A stretch of 64,000 bases of DNA from NCBI GenBank assembly GCA_019670725.1, contig AP024629.1, positions 3,906,001 to 3,970,000 of the forward strand, read 5' to 3'. The stretch comes from Alphaproteobacteria bacterium SO-S41. GTDB taxonomy: Bacteria; Pseudomonadota; Alphaproteobacteria; Micropepsales; Micropepsaceae. Shown here one piece after another: positions 42,571 to 51,139 of the stretch. Position 1 is the stretch's first letter, and each line of letters begins with the position of its first letter. A program made the position numbers and the translations under genes. The notes below the pieces were generated by a model. It did no database searches. It worked only from the letters and a program-made list of their open reading frames with translations, and had not been told where the DNA came from.

Positions 42571-44823
42571 CTAGAAGTCGGTGGAGATACGCAGGCCGTA
42601 GGTCTCGCCGCGGGACAGCGTCGTCGCCCCGACCGCGAACTCGAACTGCGGAATCACGTCGTCCAGGGCGTTGTCGACATAGGCGACCAGACGCGTGTTG
42701 CCGAAGGCAACGCCCGCGCTCGCATCGAGCAGGTCGAGGTCCTGATACTTGGTAATCTCGCGATCGTCCATGTAGCCGCCATGCTCGCCGCGATAGTTGA
42801 TCGTGCCGACGATCGAGACGTCGCCGCCGACGGGAATGTCGGCATCGAGGCGGATATTATAGGTCCAGTTGCGCGTGAACTGGACCTGATAGCCCTCGAG
42901 CGGGATCGTATAGGCGGTGCCGTCCGTATATTTCGGGTCGAGCCAGCCGACGCTGCCGGCCGCGGTCAGCCAGTCGGCAAGGCGGGCGTAGACTTCGAGT
43001 TCGACGCCGTAGGTCCGGGAATCGCCGACATTGCGGAGATAGTCGAAGAAGAACGGATTGGGGACGACCGGATCCGTCTCGCGCAGCAGAAGGTCGCTCT
43101 GCTCCATGTAGAAGACCGCGAGATTGACGCCGAGATTGCCGTCATACCACTGCGTCTTCACGCCGAGTTCGTAGTTGGTCGCCTTTTCCGGCCCGTAGGG
43201 GATGAGCGCCGGCGAGGTCGAGGTCGTATTGAAGCCGCCGGCACGGAAGCCGTCGGAGATGAGGCCGTAGAAGTTGACGTTGTCGTTCATCTTGTAGCGG
43301 AAGCCGACGCTCGGCGAGAAATGATCGAAGGTTGGATCATCCTGGAGCGCGAAGGTCGGCAGCGTGCCCGCGAACAGGAGCTGGAACAGGGGCAGGGTCG
43401 GCTGGGTGCCGCTGATATATTGGGCGTAGTTGAGCTTCTTCTTGTCGCTGCTCCAGCGCAGGCTGGCCGTCAGGCTGAACTTGTCGGAAACGGCATATTC
43501 AAAATCAGCGAAAGCCGAAAACGCGTCCGTCTCGATGTAGGATTCCGGCCCAGGCAGATTGCCGAATGCCGTCTGCACACCGATCGGCGGCAGACCGAGG
43601 AAGCCGAGGCTCGAGAAGTCGAGATTGGTCTGGATGACGCGCGAGAAATCGAAGCGCTCGTGGAAATAGGAGAGACCCGCGACCCAGGTGAGCGCCTGGT
43701 CCTGCGGCGAATTCCACACGATTTCGCCGTAAACATTCTCGATCGCTTCGTTGCGGAACAAGGTCTGCTGGAGGGTGAAGGGACCCGCGGTCGGCGGAAG
43801 CGCCGTGTAGTCCTGGTCTTCGGTGCTGCCCAGCTTGTAGTTCCGATAGGCGAGAAGCAGGTTGAACGTACCGGCGGTGCCGGCGTCGTATTTCACGTCC
43901 TGCGAGAGATAGTACTGCCGCGTGTCGACGCGAAGGGGCGAGTCGCGCCGCACCGTGCGCGGGGTTTCCGACGGGCTCTGAATGCCGCCCAGCGAGGTGA
44001 CGCCGTTCGGCGCGTAGGTGATGGCCGAGGGGGTATCGGTCTTTTCGTATTCGGCGATCCAGGTGACGCTCAGATTGGGGCTGACGTCCCACTTGGCGCT
44101 GAGGCGCGCGCCCTGGTCCTTCGAGCGCTCCAGCTCTTCGTTGCGGGTGATGTTGTAGAACTCACCCTCGTTCTGGTTGAAGTACCAGCCCGCCGCGCGG
44201 ATCGCGAAGGTGTCGGAGATCGGCAGGTTCACGGCGCCCTGAAGCTCGGAGCGCTGGTAGCGGCCGTAGTCGAACGAGGCGTAGCCGCCGAATTCGTCGG
44301 TCGGCGTCGCATAGACCAGATTGATCGCGCCGCCCACCGCGTCGCGGCCGTAGAGACCGCCCTGCGGACCGCGCAGAACTTCGACGCGCTCGATATCGAC
44401 CTGCGACCCCATATTGGTGCGCTGGCCGCCGGCATAGATGCCGTTCCGGTAGACGCCGAAATTGGGTTCGGCCTGGGGGTCGACCTGACGAATGCCGCGG
44501 ATGTTGATGTAGGTGTTAAAGCCCTGCGGATCTTCCGGAATGATCGCGTTGGGAATGAGCTGGATGATGGACTCGACGCTCGAAGCGCCGAGTTTGCGCA
44601 GCGTCTTGCCCGAAACCGCCGTCACCGTCGCGGGCGTGTTGAAGAGCGTTTCCGACCGGCGGCGCGCCGTGACGACGACTTCTTCGTTGCTACCGCTTGC
44701 GGCGGCATCGGCCGATGTGTCGGCGGTAGGCGACGTGGTTTCCTGCGCCGAAGCGGCGGCGGTCATCAGGACGGCGCTGGCAGAGGCCAGCAGGAGTCCA
44801 GCCAGTCTGTTCTTCGTGCTCAT
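42571..44823 (-). CDS. TonB-dependent outer-membrane receptor
   Basis: A 750-residue receptor. A signal peptide (LAGLLLASASAVLMTAAASAQ) is followed by a Ser/Ala linker, the TonB box-like NEEVVVTARRRSETLFNTPATV, and a plug domain with INIRGIRQ, YRNGIYAGGQRTNMG and the classic VEVLRGPQGGLYGRDAVGGAINLV. The rest is a beta-barrel ending in the aromatic LRISTDF, the usual C-terminal signal for BAM insertion. It belongs to the general TonB family without a siderophore-specific mark. Two 19-bp operators lie in its divergent promoter region, so it should be induced with the degradative operons and import the primary substrate across the outer membrane. Confidence 0.95.
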   Translation of the reverse strand: MSTKNRLAGLLLASASAVLMTAAASAQETTSPTADTSADAAASGSNEEVVVTARRRSETLFNTPATVTAVSGKTLRKLGASSVESIIQLIPNAIIPEDPQGFNTYINIRGIRQVDPQAEPNFGVYRNGIYAGGQRTNMGSQVDIERVEVLRGPQGGLYGRDAVGGAINLVYATPTDEFGGYASFDYGRYQRSELQGAVNLPISDTFAIRAAGWYFNQNEGEFYNITRNEELERSKDQGARLSAKWDVSPNLSVTWIAEYEKTDTPSAITYAPNGVTSLGGIQSPSETPRTVRRDSPLRVDTRQYYLSQDVKYDAGTAGTFNLLLAYRNYKLGSTEDQDYTALPPTAGPFTLQQTLFRNEAIENVYGEIVWNSPQDQALTWVAGLSYFHERFDFSRVIQTNLDFSSLGFLGLPPIGVQTAFGNLPGPESYIETDAFSAFADFEYAVSDKFSLTASLRWSSDKKKLNYAQYISGTQPTLPLFQLLFAGTLPTFALQDDPTFDHFSPSVGFRYKMNDNVNFYGLISDGFRAGGFNTTSTSPALIPYGPEKATNYELGVKTQWYDGNLGVNLAVFYMEQSDLLLRETDPVVPNPFFFDYLRNVGDSRTYGVELEVYARLADWLTAAGSVGWLDPKYTDGTAYTIPLEGYQVQFTRNWTYNIRLDADIPVGGDVSIVGTINYRGEHGGYMDDREITKYQDLDLLDASAGVAFGNTRLVAYVDNALDDVIPQFEFAVGATTLSRGETYGLRISTDF

Positions 44824-44890
44824 ACGTCTGAGTCCCCGGTTGTAGTCGAACAACTCCCCGCCACACCGCGGCCTCTGCGGGCCGAGCTTG

Positions 44891-44909
44891 ATGTGTACGA
44901 TATTCATAT
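44891..44909. promoter_or_regulatory. 19-bp regulon operator, site d (TonB receptor)
   Basis: ATGTGTAC-GAT-ATTCATAT, the least symmetrical copy of the element, 67 bases upstream of the receptor ATG. It is separated from site e by 15 bases, so each divergent promoter appears to have its own site. Confidence 0.75.
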
Positions 44910-44924
44910 TTTTGTCGCCGCTTA

Positions 44925-44943
44925 ATGTCAACAGTGTATATAT
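44925..44943. promoter_or_regulatory. 19-bp regulon operator, site e (threonine-synthase-like gene)
   Basis: ATGTCAAC-AGT-GTATATAT, 63 bases upstream of the ATG of the threonine-synthase-like gene. Centre-to-centre distance to site d is 34 bases, so two dimers could bind side by side. Confidence 0.85.
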
Positions 44944-45006
44944 TGCGTGCTTCGGCCGGCCGGTTAGGTTGGCTTGACGCCGCGACATTCAAGCCCCCAG
45001 GACATC

Positions 45007-46242
45007 ATGATCCCCGACAATCTGAACCTCACCGAAGAGCGCCCGACCTTCGTCACGCATCTTGAATGTTCGGCGACCGGCGAGCGCTACGAAGCCGATA
45101 CGCTGCACAACCTCTCGCGCGTCGGGAAGCCGCTGCTGGTGCGCTACGACCTCGATGGCGTGCGCAAGACGTTGACCAAGGCGAAGCTGGCGGCGCGGCC
45201 GACCGATTTGTGGCGCTATCGCGAGCTGCTGCCCGTGCGAGCCTGCAAGGACATCGTCAGCCTCGGCGAAATCACGACGCCGCTGATCCCGCTGATCGAC
45301 AGCGTCGCGGGCGGCGAGGTGCTGGTGAAGGATGAAGGGCGCCTGCCCACCGGATCGTTCAAGGCGCGCGGCGTCGTGATGGCGGTCTCGATGGCGAAGG
45401 CGCTGGGCGTCACCGAAGCCGCAATGCCGACCAACGGCAATGCCGGCGCGGCGCTGGCGGCCTATTGCAGCCGGGCGGGGATCAAGACGACCGTGTTCTG
45501 CCCGGAAGATACGCCGGAAGTGAATGTGCGCGAGATCGCGGCGCAGGGTGCAGCGGTCTACCGCGTCAACGGCTTGATCGACGACTGCGGCAAGCTGGTC
45601 GGCCAGGGCAAGGAGACGCGCGGCTGGTTCGACGTCTCGACGCTGAAGGAGCCCTATCGGATCGAGGGCAAGAAGACGATGGGCCTGGAGCTCGCCGAGC
45701 AGCTCGGCTGGGACGTGCCGGATATCATCTTCTACCCGACCGGCGGCGGCACGGGCCTGATCGGCATGTGGAAGGCGTTCGACGAGCTGGAGAAGATCGG
45801 CTTCATCGGATCGAAGCGACCGCGCATGGTGGCGGTGCAGGCGAGCGGCTGTGCGCCGATGGTGCGGGCCTTTGAAGAGGGCGAGACGCATGCCAGACGC
45901 TGGGAGAATGCAGCGACGATCGCGTCGGGCATTCGCGTGCCGGCGGCGGTCGGTGATTTCCTGATCCTCAACGCGGTGCGCGAGAGCGGCGGCTATGCGG
46001 TGGCGGTCGATGACGATGCGATCGAGGCGGGCCTCGCCGAGGTGGCGCGCAAGGACGGGCTGCTGCTCTGCCCCGAGGGCGCGGCGACGTTTGCGGCCTA
46101 CAAGCAGGGGCTGGCTGATGGCCGGGTAAAGGCGAGTGATCGGGTCGTTCTGTTCAACTGCGCGACGGGCTTGAAGTATCCCCTGCCCCCGTCGGATCAG
46201 CGGCTCGACATCACCAAGCCGATCGACTTCGCGGCGCTCTAA
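45007..46242 (+). CDS. Threonine synthase-like PLP enzyme (fold type II)
   Basis: A 411-residue PLP enzyme of the tryptophan-synthase-beta fold. K119 in LPTGSFKARGVVMAVSMAKALG binds the cofactor, PTNGNAGAALAAYCSRAG binds the substrate carboxylate and YPTGGGTGLIGMWKAF binds the PLP phosphate. The N-terminal ECSATGERYEADTLHNLS resembles the metal-site region of threonine synthases but has only one of the expected cysteines. It could be a threonine synthase, a threonine/diaminopropionate-type lyase or, by family history, a cysteate-synthase-like enzyme. Housekeeping synthesis is unlikely because it has a regulon operator and lies among catabolic genes. Its stop overlaps the convergent YeiH gene by four bases. 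Confidence 0.88.
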   Translation: MIPDNLNLTEERPTFVTHLECSATGERYEADTLHNLSRVGKPLLVRYDLDGVRKTLTKAKLAARPTDLWRYRELLPVRACKDIVSLGEITTPLIPLIDSVAGGEVLVKDEGRLPTGSFKARGVVMAVSMAKALGVTEAAMPTNGNAGAALAAYCSRAGIKTTVFCPEDTPEVNVREIAAQGAAVYRVNGLIDDCGKLVGQGKETRGWFDVSTLKEPYRIEGKKTMGLELAEQLGWDVPDIIFYPTGGGTGLIGMWKAFDELEKIGFIGSKRPRMVAVQASGCAPMVRAFEEGETHARRWENAATIASGIRVPAAVGDFLILNAVRESGGYAVAVDDDAIEAGLAEVARKDGLLLCPEGAATFAAYKQGLADGRVKASDRVVLFNCATGLKYPLPPSDQRLDITKPIDFAAL

Positions 46243-47348
46243 CCAAGCAGCAGGATGCCGCCAAGGACGATGGCGGCGATGAAGAGCGTCTCGGCGACCA
46301 TGAGGGCGACGGGACGCCAGCCGACGACGACCAGCATCTTGAACGAGGTCTTCATGCCGAGCGCCGCGACCGCGGTCACGAGGCACCAGCGGGAGATGTC
46401 GGACAGGATGTCGGCCGCCGACTTGGGGATCGCGCCGGTGCTGTTCAGCGCGACCAGCCCGGCGAAGGCGAGCAGGAAGAACGGCACGAGGGCGATGACC
46501 TTGCGCCCACCGATCGAGGCGCGCTGTGCCAGGACGAGCGAGATGACCAGCACGACGGGCAGCAGCAGCGCGACACGCAGCAGCTTCACATAGGTCGCGA
46601 CATCGCCGGTCTCGGGCGAAATCGTGTAGCCCGCGCCAACGACCTGAGCGACGTCGTGAATGGTGCCGCCGAGGAAGAGGCCGGCCTCGGTGTGGCTGAG
46701 CCCAAGCGCGTTCGACAACACGGGATAGAAGATCATTGCGACGGTCGAGAGCGCGGTGACGCAGACGACGGTGAGGATGGTGTCGCGGTCGCCCTCGGGC
46801 CGCTTGGGCAAGACCGAGGCGATGGCGAGCGCTGCGGACGCGCCGCAGATCGCGACCGCGCCGCCGGTGAGGACGCCGAGCGTAACGCGCAGGCCCAGCA
46901 GGCGTGCCATGGCGATGCCGACCGCGATGGTCGCGGCGACGGCGGCGCTGACCATCAGGATGGGGCCGATGCCGAGGCCGGCGATCTGGTCGAAGGTAAT
47001 GCGGACGCCGAGCAGCGCGACGCCGATGCGCAGGATCGTGCGGGCGGAGAAGTCGATGCCGCGGACGCAGCGCCCTTCCTCGTGTAGGAAGTGGAAGGCG
47101 ATGCCGAAGAGCAGCGCGAACAGCATGACCGGCGCGCCGTAGTGCTGCGACAGCCAGGTAGCGGCGAGGCCGATGGTGAGGGCAACGAGCACGCCGGGGT
47201 AAAGATCGTGCGCGAGAGCGCGGGTCTGGACCCAGGTGGACGGGGCCGGGCCGGAGGCAGGGGCAAGTTCCAGTCCCTCCATCCCCTCCAGCGATTCGTA
47301 GTGCCGGAGCGTTTCGAGGCTTGATGCTGCCTTGGCCGGCCCTACCAT
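46239..47348 (-). CDS. YeiH-family putative sulfate/sulfonate exporter
   Basis: A 369-residue membrane protein with about ten helices. Family marks are ILRIGVALLGVRITFDQI, LTGGAVAICGASAALAIASVL, TALSTVAMIFYPVLSNALGLS and FLGGTIHDVAQVVGAGYTIS, the last being the most diagnostic YeiH stretch. The family is annotated as putative sulfate exporters, and some members sit with sulphonate-degrading genes; direct transport data are sparse. GGGGGA precedes the ATG at 47348. A regulon operator lies 36 bases upstream and is shared with the divergent cyclodeaminase operon. It converges on the threonine-synthase-like gene. Confidence 0.9.
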   Translation of the reverse strand: MVGPAKAASSLETLRHYESLEGMEGLELAPASGPAPSTWVQTRALAHDLYPGVLVALTIGLAATWLSQHYGAPVMLFALLFGIAFHFLHEEGRCVRGIDFSARTILRIGVALLGVRITFDQIAGLGIGPILMVSAAVAATIAVGIAMARLLGLRVTLGVLTGGAVAICGASAALAIASVLPKRPEGDRDTILTVVCVTALSTVAMIFYPVLSNALGLSHTEAGLFLGGTIHDVAQVVGAGYTISPETGDVATYVKLLRVALLLPVVLVISLVLAQRASIGGRKVIALVPFFLLAFAGLVALNSTGAIPKSAADILSDISRWCLVTAVAALGMKTSFKMLVVVGWRPVALMVAETLFIAAIVLGGILLLG

Positions 47349-47384
47349 TGCGTCGTCCCCCGGGCTTGCACAGGCCCACCCTTT

Positions 47385-47403
47385 ATGTAAACACTGTATA
47401 TAT
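47385..47403. promoter_or_regulatory. 19-bp regulon operator, site f (YeiH and cyclodeaminase)
   Basis: ATGTAAAC-ACT-GTATATAT. It lies 36 bases before the YeiH ATG and 54 bases before the cyclodeaminase ATG in a 109-base divergent region, so a single bound dimer could repress both promoters. Confidence 0.87.
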
Positions 47404-47457
47404 ACAGTCCCGGAGCGGTCAAGCGAATGAGGCACATGGAGGCATGATCGTCAGCGC

Positions 47458-48435
47458 ATGACCATATCCGTCGACACTGTCCGGATCGTTTCGCGCGGCG
47501 AGATCGATGCCGCCCTGCCCCAAGTCGATGTCGTCGCCGCGATGGAGCGCGCTTTCGCCGCCCATGCGCGCGGCGCGGCGCGCCTGCCGCCGGTCGGCGA
47601 AATCCGTTTCGACGATCCGCCGGGCGAAGTTCACATCAAGAGCGGCCATGTCGCCGGTGATGACCTGTTCGTCGTGAAGGTCGCGACAGGGTTCTACGAG
47701 AATGCGGCGCAGGGCCTGCCCTCCAGTTCGGGGCTGATGGCCGTGTTCGATGCGCGCAACGGCCAGCCGCGGGCGATTTTGCTGGATGGCGGCAGCCTTA
47801 CCGACATCCGTACCGCGGCGGCGGGCGCGGTGGCGGCGAAGTATCTGGCGCCGCGCGCGGTGACGGGCATCGGGATTCTGGGATCGGGCATCCAGGCGCG
47901 GCTACAGGCGCAGTATCTGATGCGGGTAACGGATTGCCGCAGGCTGACGGTGTGGGCGCGGCGGGCGGAGGGTGCGGCGGCCTGTGCACGCGATCTCGAA
48001 GCACTCGGCTTTGAGGTAACCGTCGCCGCGACACCGGAGGCGGTGGTGGCGGTGTCCGATCTCATCGTGACAACGACGGCATCGGAGGCGCCGCTGCTGA
48101 ACGCTGCGGATCTGCGACCCGGCACGCATGTCACGGCGATCGGCGCGGACAGTGACGGCAAGCAGGAATTGGAAACCGACATTTTCGCGAAGGCCGATCT
48201 GGTGGTGACGGACGCGCTCGCCCAGGCGCGCGTGCGGGGCGACATCAGCCATGCGCTGAAGGCGGGGACGATCGTCGAGGCGCGCATCGTGCAGCTTGGC
48301 GATATCGTGACGGGCAAGGCCGCGGCGCGCACGTCCGAGGCGCAGATCACCATTGCCGACCTGACCGGTGTCGCCGTACAGGACATTGAAATCGCCAAGG
48401 CCGTGCTGGCCGTCATCGAAGCCGGGGCCTCATGA
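47458..48435 (+). CDS. Ornithine cyclodeaminase/mu-crystallin family protein
   Basis: A 325-residue NAD(P)-binding enzyme. GGSLTDIRTAAAGAVAAKYLA and GIGILGSGIQARLQAQYLM hold the substrate-site Arg and the Rossmann motif; HIKSGHV carries the conserved Lys. The family includes ornithine cyclodeaminase, ketimine reductases, alanine and N-methyl-amino acid-type dehydrogenases and SbnB. Without the full active-site comparison I cannot choose between cyclodeamination and imine reduction. Its gene overlaps the next aminotransferase by four bases (ATGA), so the two probably act on the same amino acid. A regulon operator lies 54 bases upstream. Confidence 0.9.
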   Translation: MTISVDTVRIVSRGEIDAALPQVDVVAAMERAFAAHARGAARLPPVGEIRFDDPPGEVHIKSGHVAGDDLFVVKVATGFYENAAQGLPSSSGLMAVFDARNGQPRAILLDGGSLTDIRTAAAGAVAAKYLAPRAVTGIGILGSGIQARLQAQYLMRVTDCRRLTVWARRAEGAAACARDLEALGFEVTVAATPEAVVAVSDLIVTTTASEAPLLNAADLRPGTHVTAIGADSDGKQELETDIFAKADLVVTDALAQARVRGDISHALKAGTIVEARIVQLGDIVTGKAAARTSEAQITIADLTGVAVQDIEIAKAVLAVIEAGAS

Positions 48436-49544
48436 AGATCGACACCTTCCTGCTGGAGCGCAACCAGTCGCTCTATGAAAACCAGGTCGAGCTGAACCTC
48501 ACGGAAAGCGGGATCGAGCCGCTGACGCTGAGCGAGCTGCTGACGCCCGAGGAGCAGGCGGCGCTGGCGAAGGTGCGGCTCGGCTATAACTATACCGAGG
48601 GCACGCCGGCGGTGCGGGCGGCGATCGCGAGCTGGTATCCCGGCGCGACGGCCGACAACGTGCTGGTGACGACGGGCGCGTCCGAAGCGAACTTCCTCGC
48701 GACCTGGGCGCTGGCGAAGCCGGGCAGCGGCGTTGCATTCATGCTGCCCAACTTCATGCAGATCCATGGGTTGGCGAAAGCGCTGGGCGCCGATGTCCGC
48801 ACCTTTGCGCTGAAGCGCGAGCTTGGCTGGCGGCCCGATCTCGCCGAGTACGCCGCGGCGGTGACGCCTGCGACCAAGCTGATCGCGATCTGCAATCCCA
48901 ACAACCCGACCGGCGCCGTGCTGAATGCCGAGGACACCGCGGCGATCATCGACGGCGCGCGCAAGGCGGATGCCTGGCTGCTGTCCGATGAGGTTTATCG
49001 CGGGTCGGAAACCGACGGCCGCGCGGAGACGCCGACGCTGTGGGGGCAGTACGAGAAGACGATCATCACCTCGTCGACCTCGAAGTCGATGGCCCATGCG
49101 GGACTGCGCGTCGGCTGGATCGTCGCGCCGGCGGATTTCATCGCCGAGATGATGCGGCGGCAGGACTACACGACCATCGGCACCGGGCCGCTGAACCAGC
49201 ATATCGCCTCGATCATCCTCTCCTCGCCGCGGCGCGACGCTGTGCTGGCCGAGGGGCGCGCGGTGCTGGGCAAAAACCTGAAGATCATCGACGACTGGAT
49301 CGAACGCTGGAACGGGAAGCTGCGCTATGACCGTCCCGCGGCGGGCGGGATGGTGTTCGTCGCCTATGATTTCCCCATCGGCTCGTCGGAGCTGAGCCGC
49401 ATCCTGCGCGAGGAAGAGAGCACCTTCGTCGTCGCCGGCGACTGGTTCGGGCTGGACGGCCATCTGCGCATCGGCACGGGCGGCCATGCGCATGAGCTGG
49501 AAGAAGGCCTGAAGCGGATCGACCGGGTGCTGGGGCGGCTGTAG
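48432..49544 (+). CDS. Class I/II aminotransferase, coupled to the cyclodeaminase-like gene
   Basis: A 370-residue PLP enzyme of fold type I. K218 in SSTSKSMAHAGLRVGW binds PLP, D186 in LLSDEVYRGSE contacts the ring nitrogen and NPNNPTGAVLN gives the conserved Asn-Pro-Thr loop; the C-terminal LRIGTGG carries the carboxylate-binding Arg. It resembles the enzyme at 41367-42473, and both are close to the group that includes capreomycidine synthase and alanine-type transaminases. Its ATG lies within the last codons of the preceding gene, implying translational coupling. A weak hairpin (GTGGCG-N14-CGCCAC, 49550-49575) follows the stop. Confidence 0.92.
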   Translation: MKIDTFLLERNQSLYENQVELNLTESGIEPLTLSELLTPEEQAALAKVRLGYNYTEGTPAVRAAIASWYPGATADNVLVTTGASEANFLATWALAKPGSGVAFMLPNFMQIHGLAKALGADVRTFALKRELGWRPDLAEYAAAVTPATKLIAICNPNNPTGAVLNAEDTAAIIDGARKADAWLLSDEVYRGSETDGRAETPTLWGQYEKTIITSSTSKSMAHAGLRVGWIVAPADFIAEMMRRQDYTTIGTGPLNQHIASIILSSPRRDAVLAEGRAVLGKNLKIIDDWIERWNGKLRYDRPAAGGMVFVAYDFPIGSSELSRILREEESTFVVAGDWFGLDGHLRIGTGGHAHELEEGLKRIDRVLGRL

Positions 49545-49605
49545 GGCGCGTGGCGTTTTGGGGGGTGTACGCCACCCATGCGGCCTCTCCACCGGCGCGG
49601 TCGCT

Positions 49606-49637
49606 AACATGGATGGCCGCCTCAAGGGCGGCCATGA
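49606..49637. repeat. Palindromic repeat, left copy of a 32-bp inverted pair
   Basis: This 32-base unit contains its own hairpin (TGGCCGCC-TCAAG-GGCGGCCA) and recurs as an exact inverted copy at 50139-50170. The pair brackets about 500 bases that contain a short coding frame and another repeat. Confidence 0.85.
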
Positions 49638-49681
49638 GGATAGAGGGAGAGTCATCAGCCCGTCATCCGGTGTGACCCGCA

Positions 49682-49891
49682 TCAGTGCTCGTCCTGCCGG
49701 GGTGGAGTTGTTTGGGAATTTTTTGGTCCTCCCCCTCCCCCCTTCGCCAATTGCATGACCGTCGCGAACAGACTCCGCGCCCGGCGGCGCTCGGCGAGGC
49801 CGGCAGCGCCATAGAAGCCGTGCTTCAGCGCGTTCGTGTTGCCGCGCGGCGCGCCGGGCGGGCGGCCCGTGGGGCGATAGGTGCGGGGCAT
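49682..49891 (-). CDS. Short protein with a GRPPGAPRGNTNALKHGFY motif
   Basis: A 69-residue basic protein. The N-terminal half carries a G-R-P-P-G-A-P-x-G-N-x-N-A-L-K-H-G-F-Y stretch found at the start of many small phage- or transposon-associated proteins; the rest (ERRRARSLFATVMQLAKGGGGG) is short and Gly-rich and the protein ends soon after. GGAAGGAGAT lies eight bases before the ATG at 49891, a good ribosome site. It sits between inverted repeats and may be a remnant of a longer mobile-element gene or a small free-standing gene. Function unknown. Confidence 0.5.
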   Translation of the reverse strand: MPRTYRPTGRPPGAPRGNTNALKHGFYGAAGLAERRRARSLFATVMQLAKGGGGGPKNSQTTPPRQDEH

Positions 49892-49984
49892 GGCGGGCGA
49901 TCTCCTTCCTTTCAGGCGGGTAAGAGATAACATTCCTATGCAGGATGGTCAAGGATTTTCATCCTAGTCCCGGAAATCCGGTCT

Positions 49985-50098
49985 CCGTCATGGTGAGGTG
50001 CGGAGCGCGGGACGCGCGGAGCCTCGAACCACGCAGGGTGGTTGCGGCAGTGTGCGTGCTTCGAGACGCGACCCGGTGGCCGCTCCTCAGGATGACGG
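49985..50098. repeat. Interspersed alphaproteobacterial repeat (CCGTCATGGTGAGG ... CCTCAGGATGACGG)
   Basis: The ends form an imperfect inverted repeat (12 of 14 positions), and the interior contains CTCGAA/TTCGAG pairings. The pattern, a long hairpin beginning with TCATGGTGAGG and ending CTCCTCAGGATGAC, is familiar as a dispersed repeat of alphaproteobacterial genomes. Confidence 0.75.
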
Positions 50099-50138
50099 GA
50101 GGGGTTGAAGGCGACCGTTCAACTTTGCACCTTTTCGG

Positions 50139-50170
50139 TCATGGCCGCCCTTGAGGCGGCCATCCATGTT
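50139..50170. repeat. Palindromic repeat, right copy of a 32-bp inverted pair
   Basis: Exact reverse complement of 49606-49637 over all 32 bases. Confidence 0.85.
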
Positions 50171-50199
50171 GGCGGTCGTGCGGGGGCGTCTGGATGGCC

Positions 50200-50233
50200 G
50201 TCATCCTCGGGTCAAGCCCGAGGACGCCATGAC
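50200..50233. repeat. Short palindromic repeat (GTCATCCTCGGG type)
   Basis: TCCTCGGG and CCCGAGGA form a perfect 8-bp stem around TCAAG, flanked by GTCA and ATGAC. It lies 42 bases after the stop of the minus-strand MaoC gene and may help end that transcript. Confidence 0.65.
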
Positions 50234-50274
50234 GACGATTTAGAACGGCTTGGAGAAGAACGCCTGACGCCCGC

Positions 50275-51135
50275 CTACGCGAACGTCGCGAGGCCGCGGG
50301 ACACGGCGTCCTGGCCTTGGGCGTTGAGAACGGTAAACACCACTTCCCCAGGTCGCGCGCCTGGTGCGTGCCGGATGGTGATGGGATCGCCAGCCAAGAC
50401 CATGGCTGAGAAGCGGCCATTCAGCGAGGTGAGGCGCTGAGGTTCGCCGGGCGCATAACGGGCGGTGAGGACGCGGCCGGCGAGCGCCCAGAGGGCGGTG
50501 CCGTGCACGATAATATCAGGCAGGCCTGCCGCCAGCGCCACGGCGCGTTCGGTGTGGATGGGGTTCCAGATATTGGCGCATTCCGTGTAGCGATGCGCGA
50601 AGAAGCGATCGAGCGGGAGGGTGACCTCCTCACCGCCGGCCGACGGCGTGGCCGCCTCTGTGACATCGACGATGCCGGCCAGCGCACGGCCTTCGCCTTC
50701 GACCTTCACGCCGCGATAGAGCGCGGTCGTGAGGGTTGATGCCAGCGCCTCGCCGGTTTCCGCATCGGCGAGATCGAGCCTGGTGCGGGCGAGCGCCCCT
50801 GCCCCGGTCTGACGGACTTCCACGACTTCGCCGCCGACGCGCACGGCAATGCCGGGGCGAATGGGCTTGAGGAAGGTCGTGTTCTGGCCGGCATGGACGC
50901 CGCGCACGGTTTCGTCGGGCGTCATGCCCATGCCGACGGTGCGATTGGCGATCACCACCTGCCATTCCGGCGTGACGCAGAAAGCGGGCGGCGCGATAAA
51001 ATCGTCGCGCGTGTCGTCGGCGCAGGCGGGGCTGTCCTCGCCGATGGCGGCGGCATAGGCGAGCGCCATGCGCGTCGTGACGCGGATCACCTGTTCAGGC
51101 AGTCGGCGGCCAATGATGTCGGCGCGAAGCGGCAT
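50275..51135 (-). CDS. MaoC-like dehydratase (double hotdog enoyl-CoA hydratase type)
   Basis: A 286-residue protein with two hotdog folds. The C-terminal one holds the hydratase-2 motif: HRYTECANIWNPIHTERAVALAAGLPDIIVHG, in which the D/H pair of the family is represented by N-P-I-H and a following Gly-rich turn. The N-terminal fold (AYAAAIGEDSPACADD...PPAFCVTPEW) resembles FAS1-type dehydratase halves. The expected catalytic Asp of the D-x(4)-H motif appears to be Asn here, so activity should be checked. It is the last gene of the operon that starts with the EthD gene and lies four bases after the amidase. It would hydrate an enoyl-CoA derived from the substrate. Confidence 0.85.
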   Translation of the reverse strand: MPLRADIIGRRLPEQVIRVTTRMALAYAAAIGEDSPACADDTRDDFIAPPAFCVTPEWQVVIANRTVGMGMTPDETVRGVHAGQNTTFLKPIRPGIAVRVGGEVVEVRQTGAGALARTRLDLADAETGEALASTLTTALYRGVKVEGEGRALAGIVDVTEAATPSAGGEEVTLPLDRFFAHRYTECANIWNPIHTERAVALAAGLPDIIVHGTALWALAGRVLTARYAPGEPQRLTSLNGRFSAMVLAGDPITIRHAPGARPGEVVFTVLNAQGQDAVSRGLATFA

Positions 51136-51139
51136 GGGG

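Larger units (their letters stand above)
49892..50274. other. Repeat-filled intergenic region without a gene
   Basis: This 383-base stretch lies between the short HGFY-motif gene and the stop of the MaoC gene. It holds three palindromic repeats (listed separately at 49985-50098, 50139-50170 and 50200-50233). I see no convincing coding frame, RNA gene or promoter in it. Confidence 0.7.

Noticed and set aside
44989-47379. Very long minus-strand frame (796 residues) opposite the threonine-synthase-like gene
   Set aside because: Composition is Arg/His/Ala-biased without motifs, and it overlaps YeiH out of frame.
49682-49891. Prophage remnant suggested by the short HGFY-motif protein
   Set aside because: No integrase, terminase, capsid or attachment sites are nearby; only the motif and the flanking repeats are seen.
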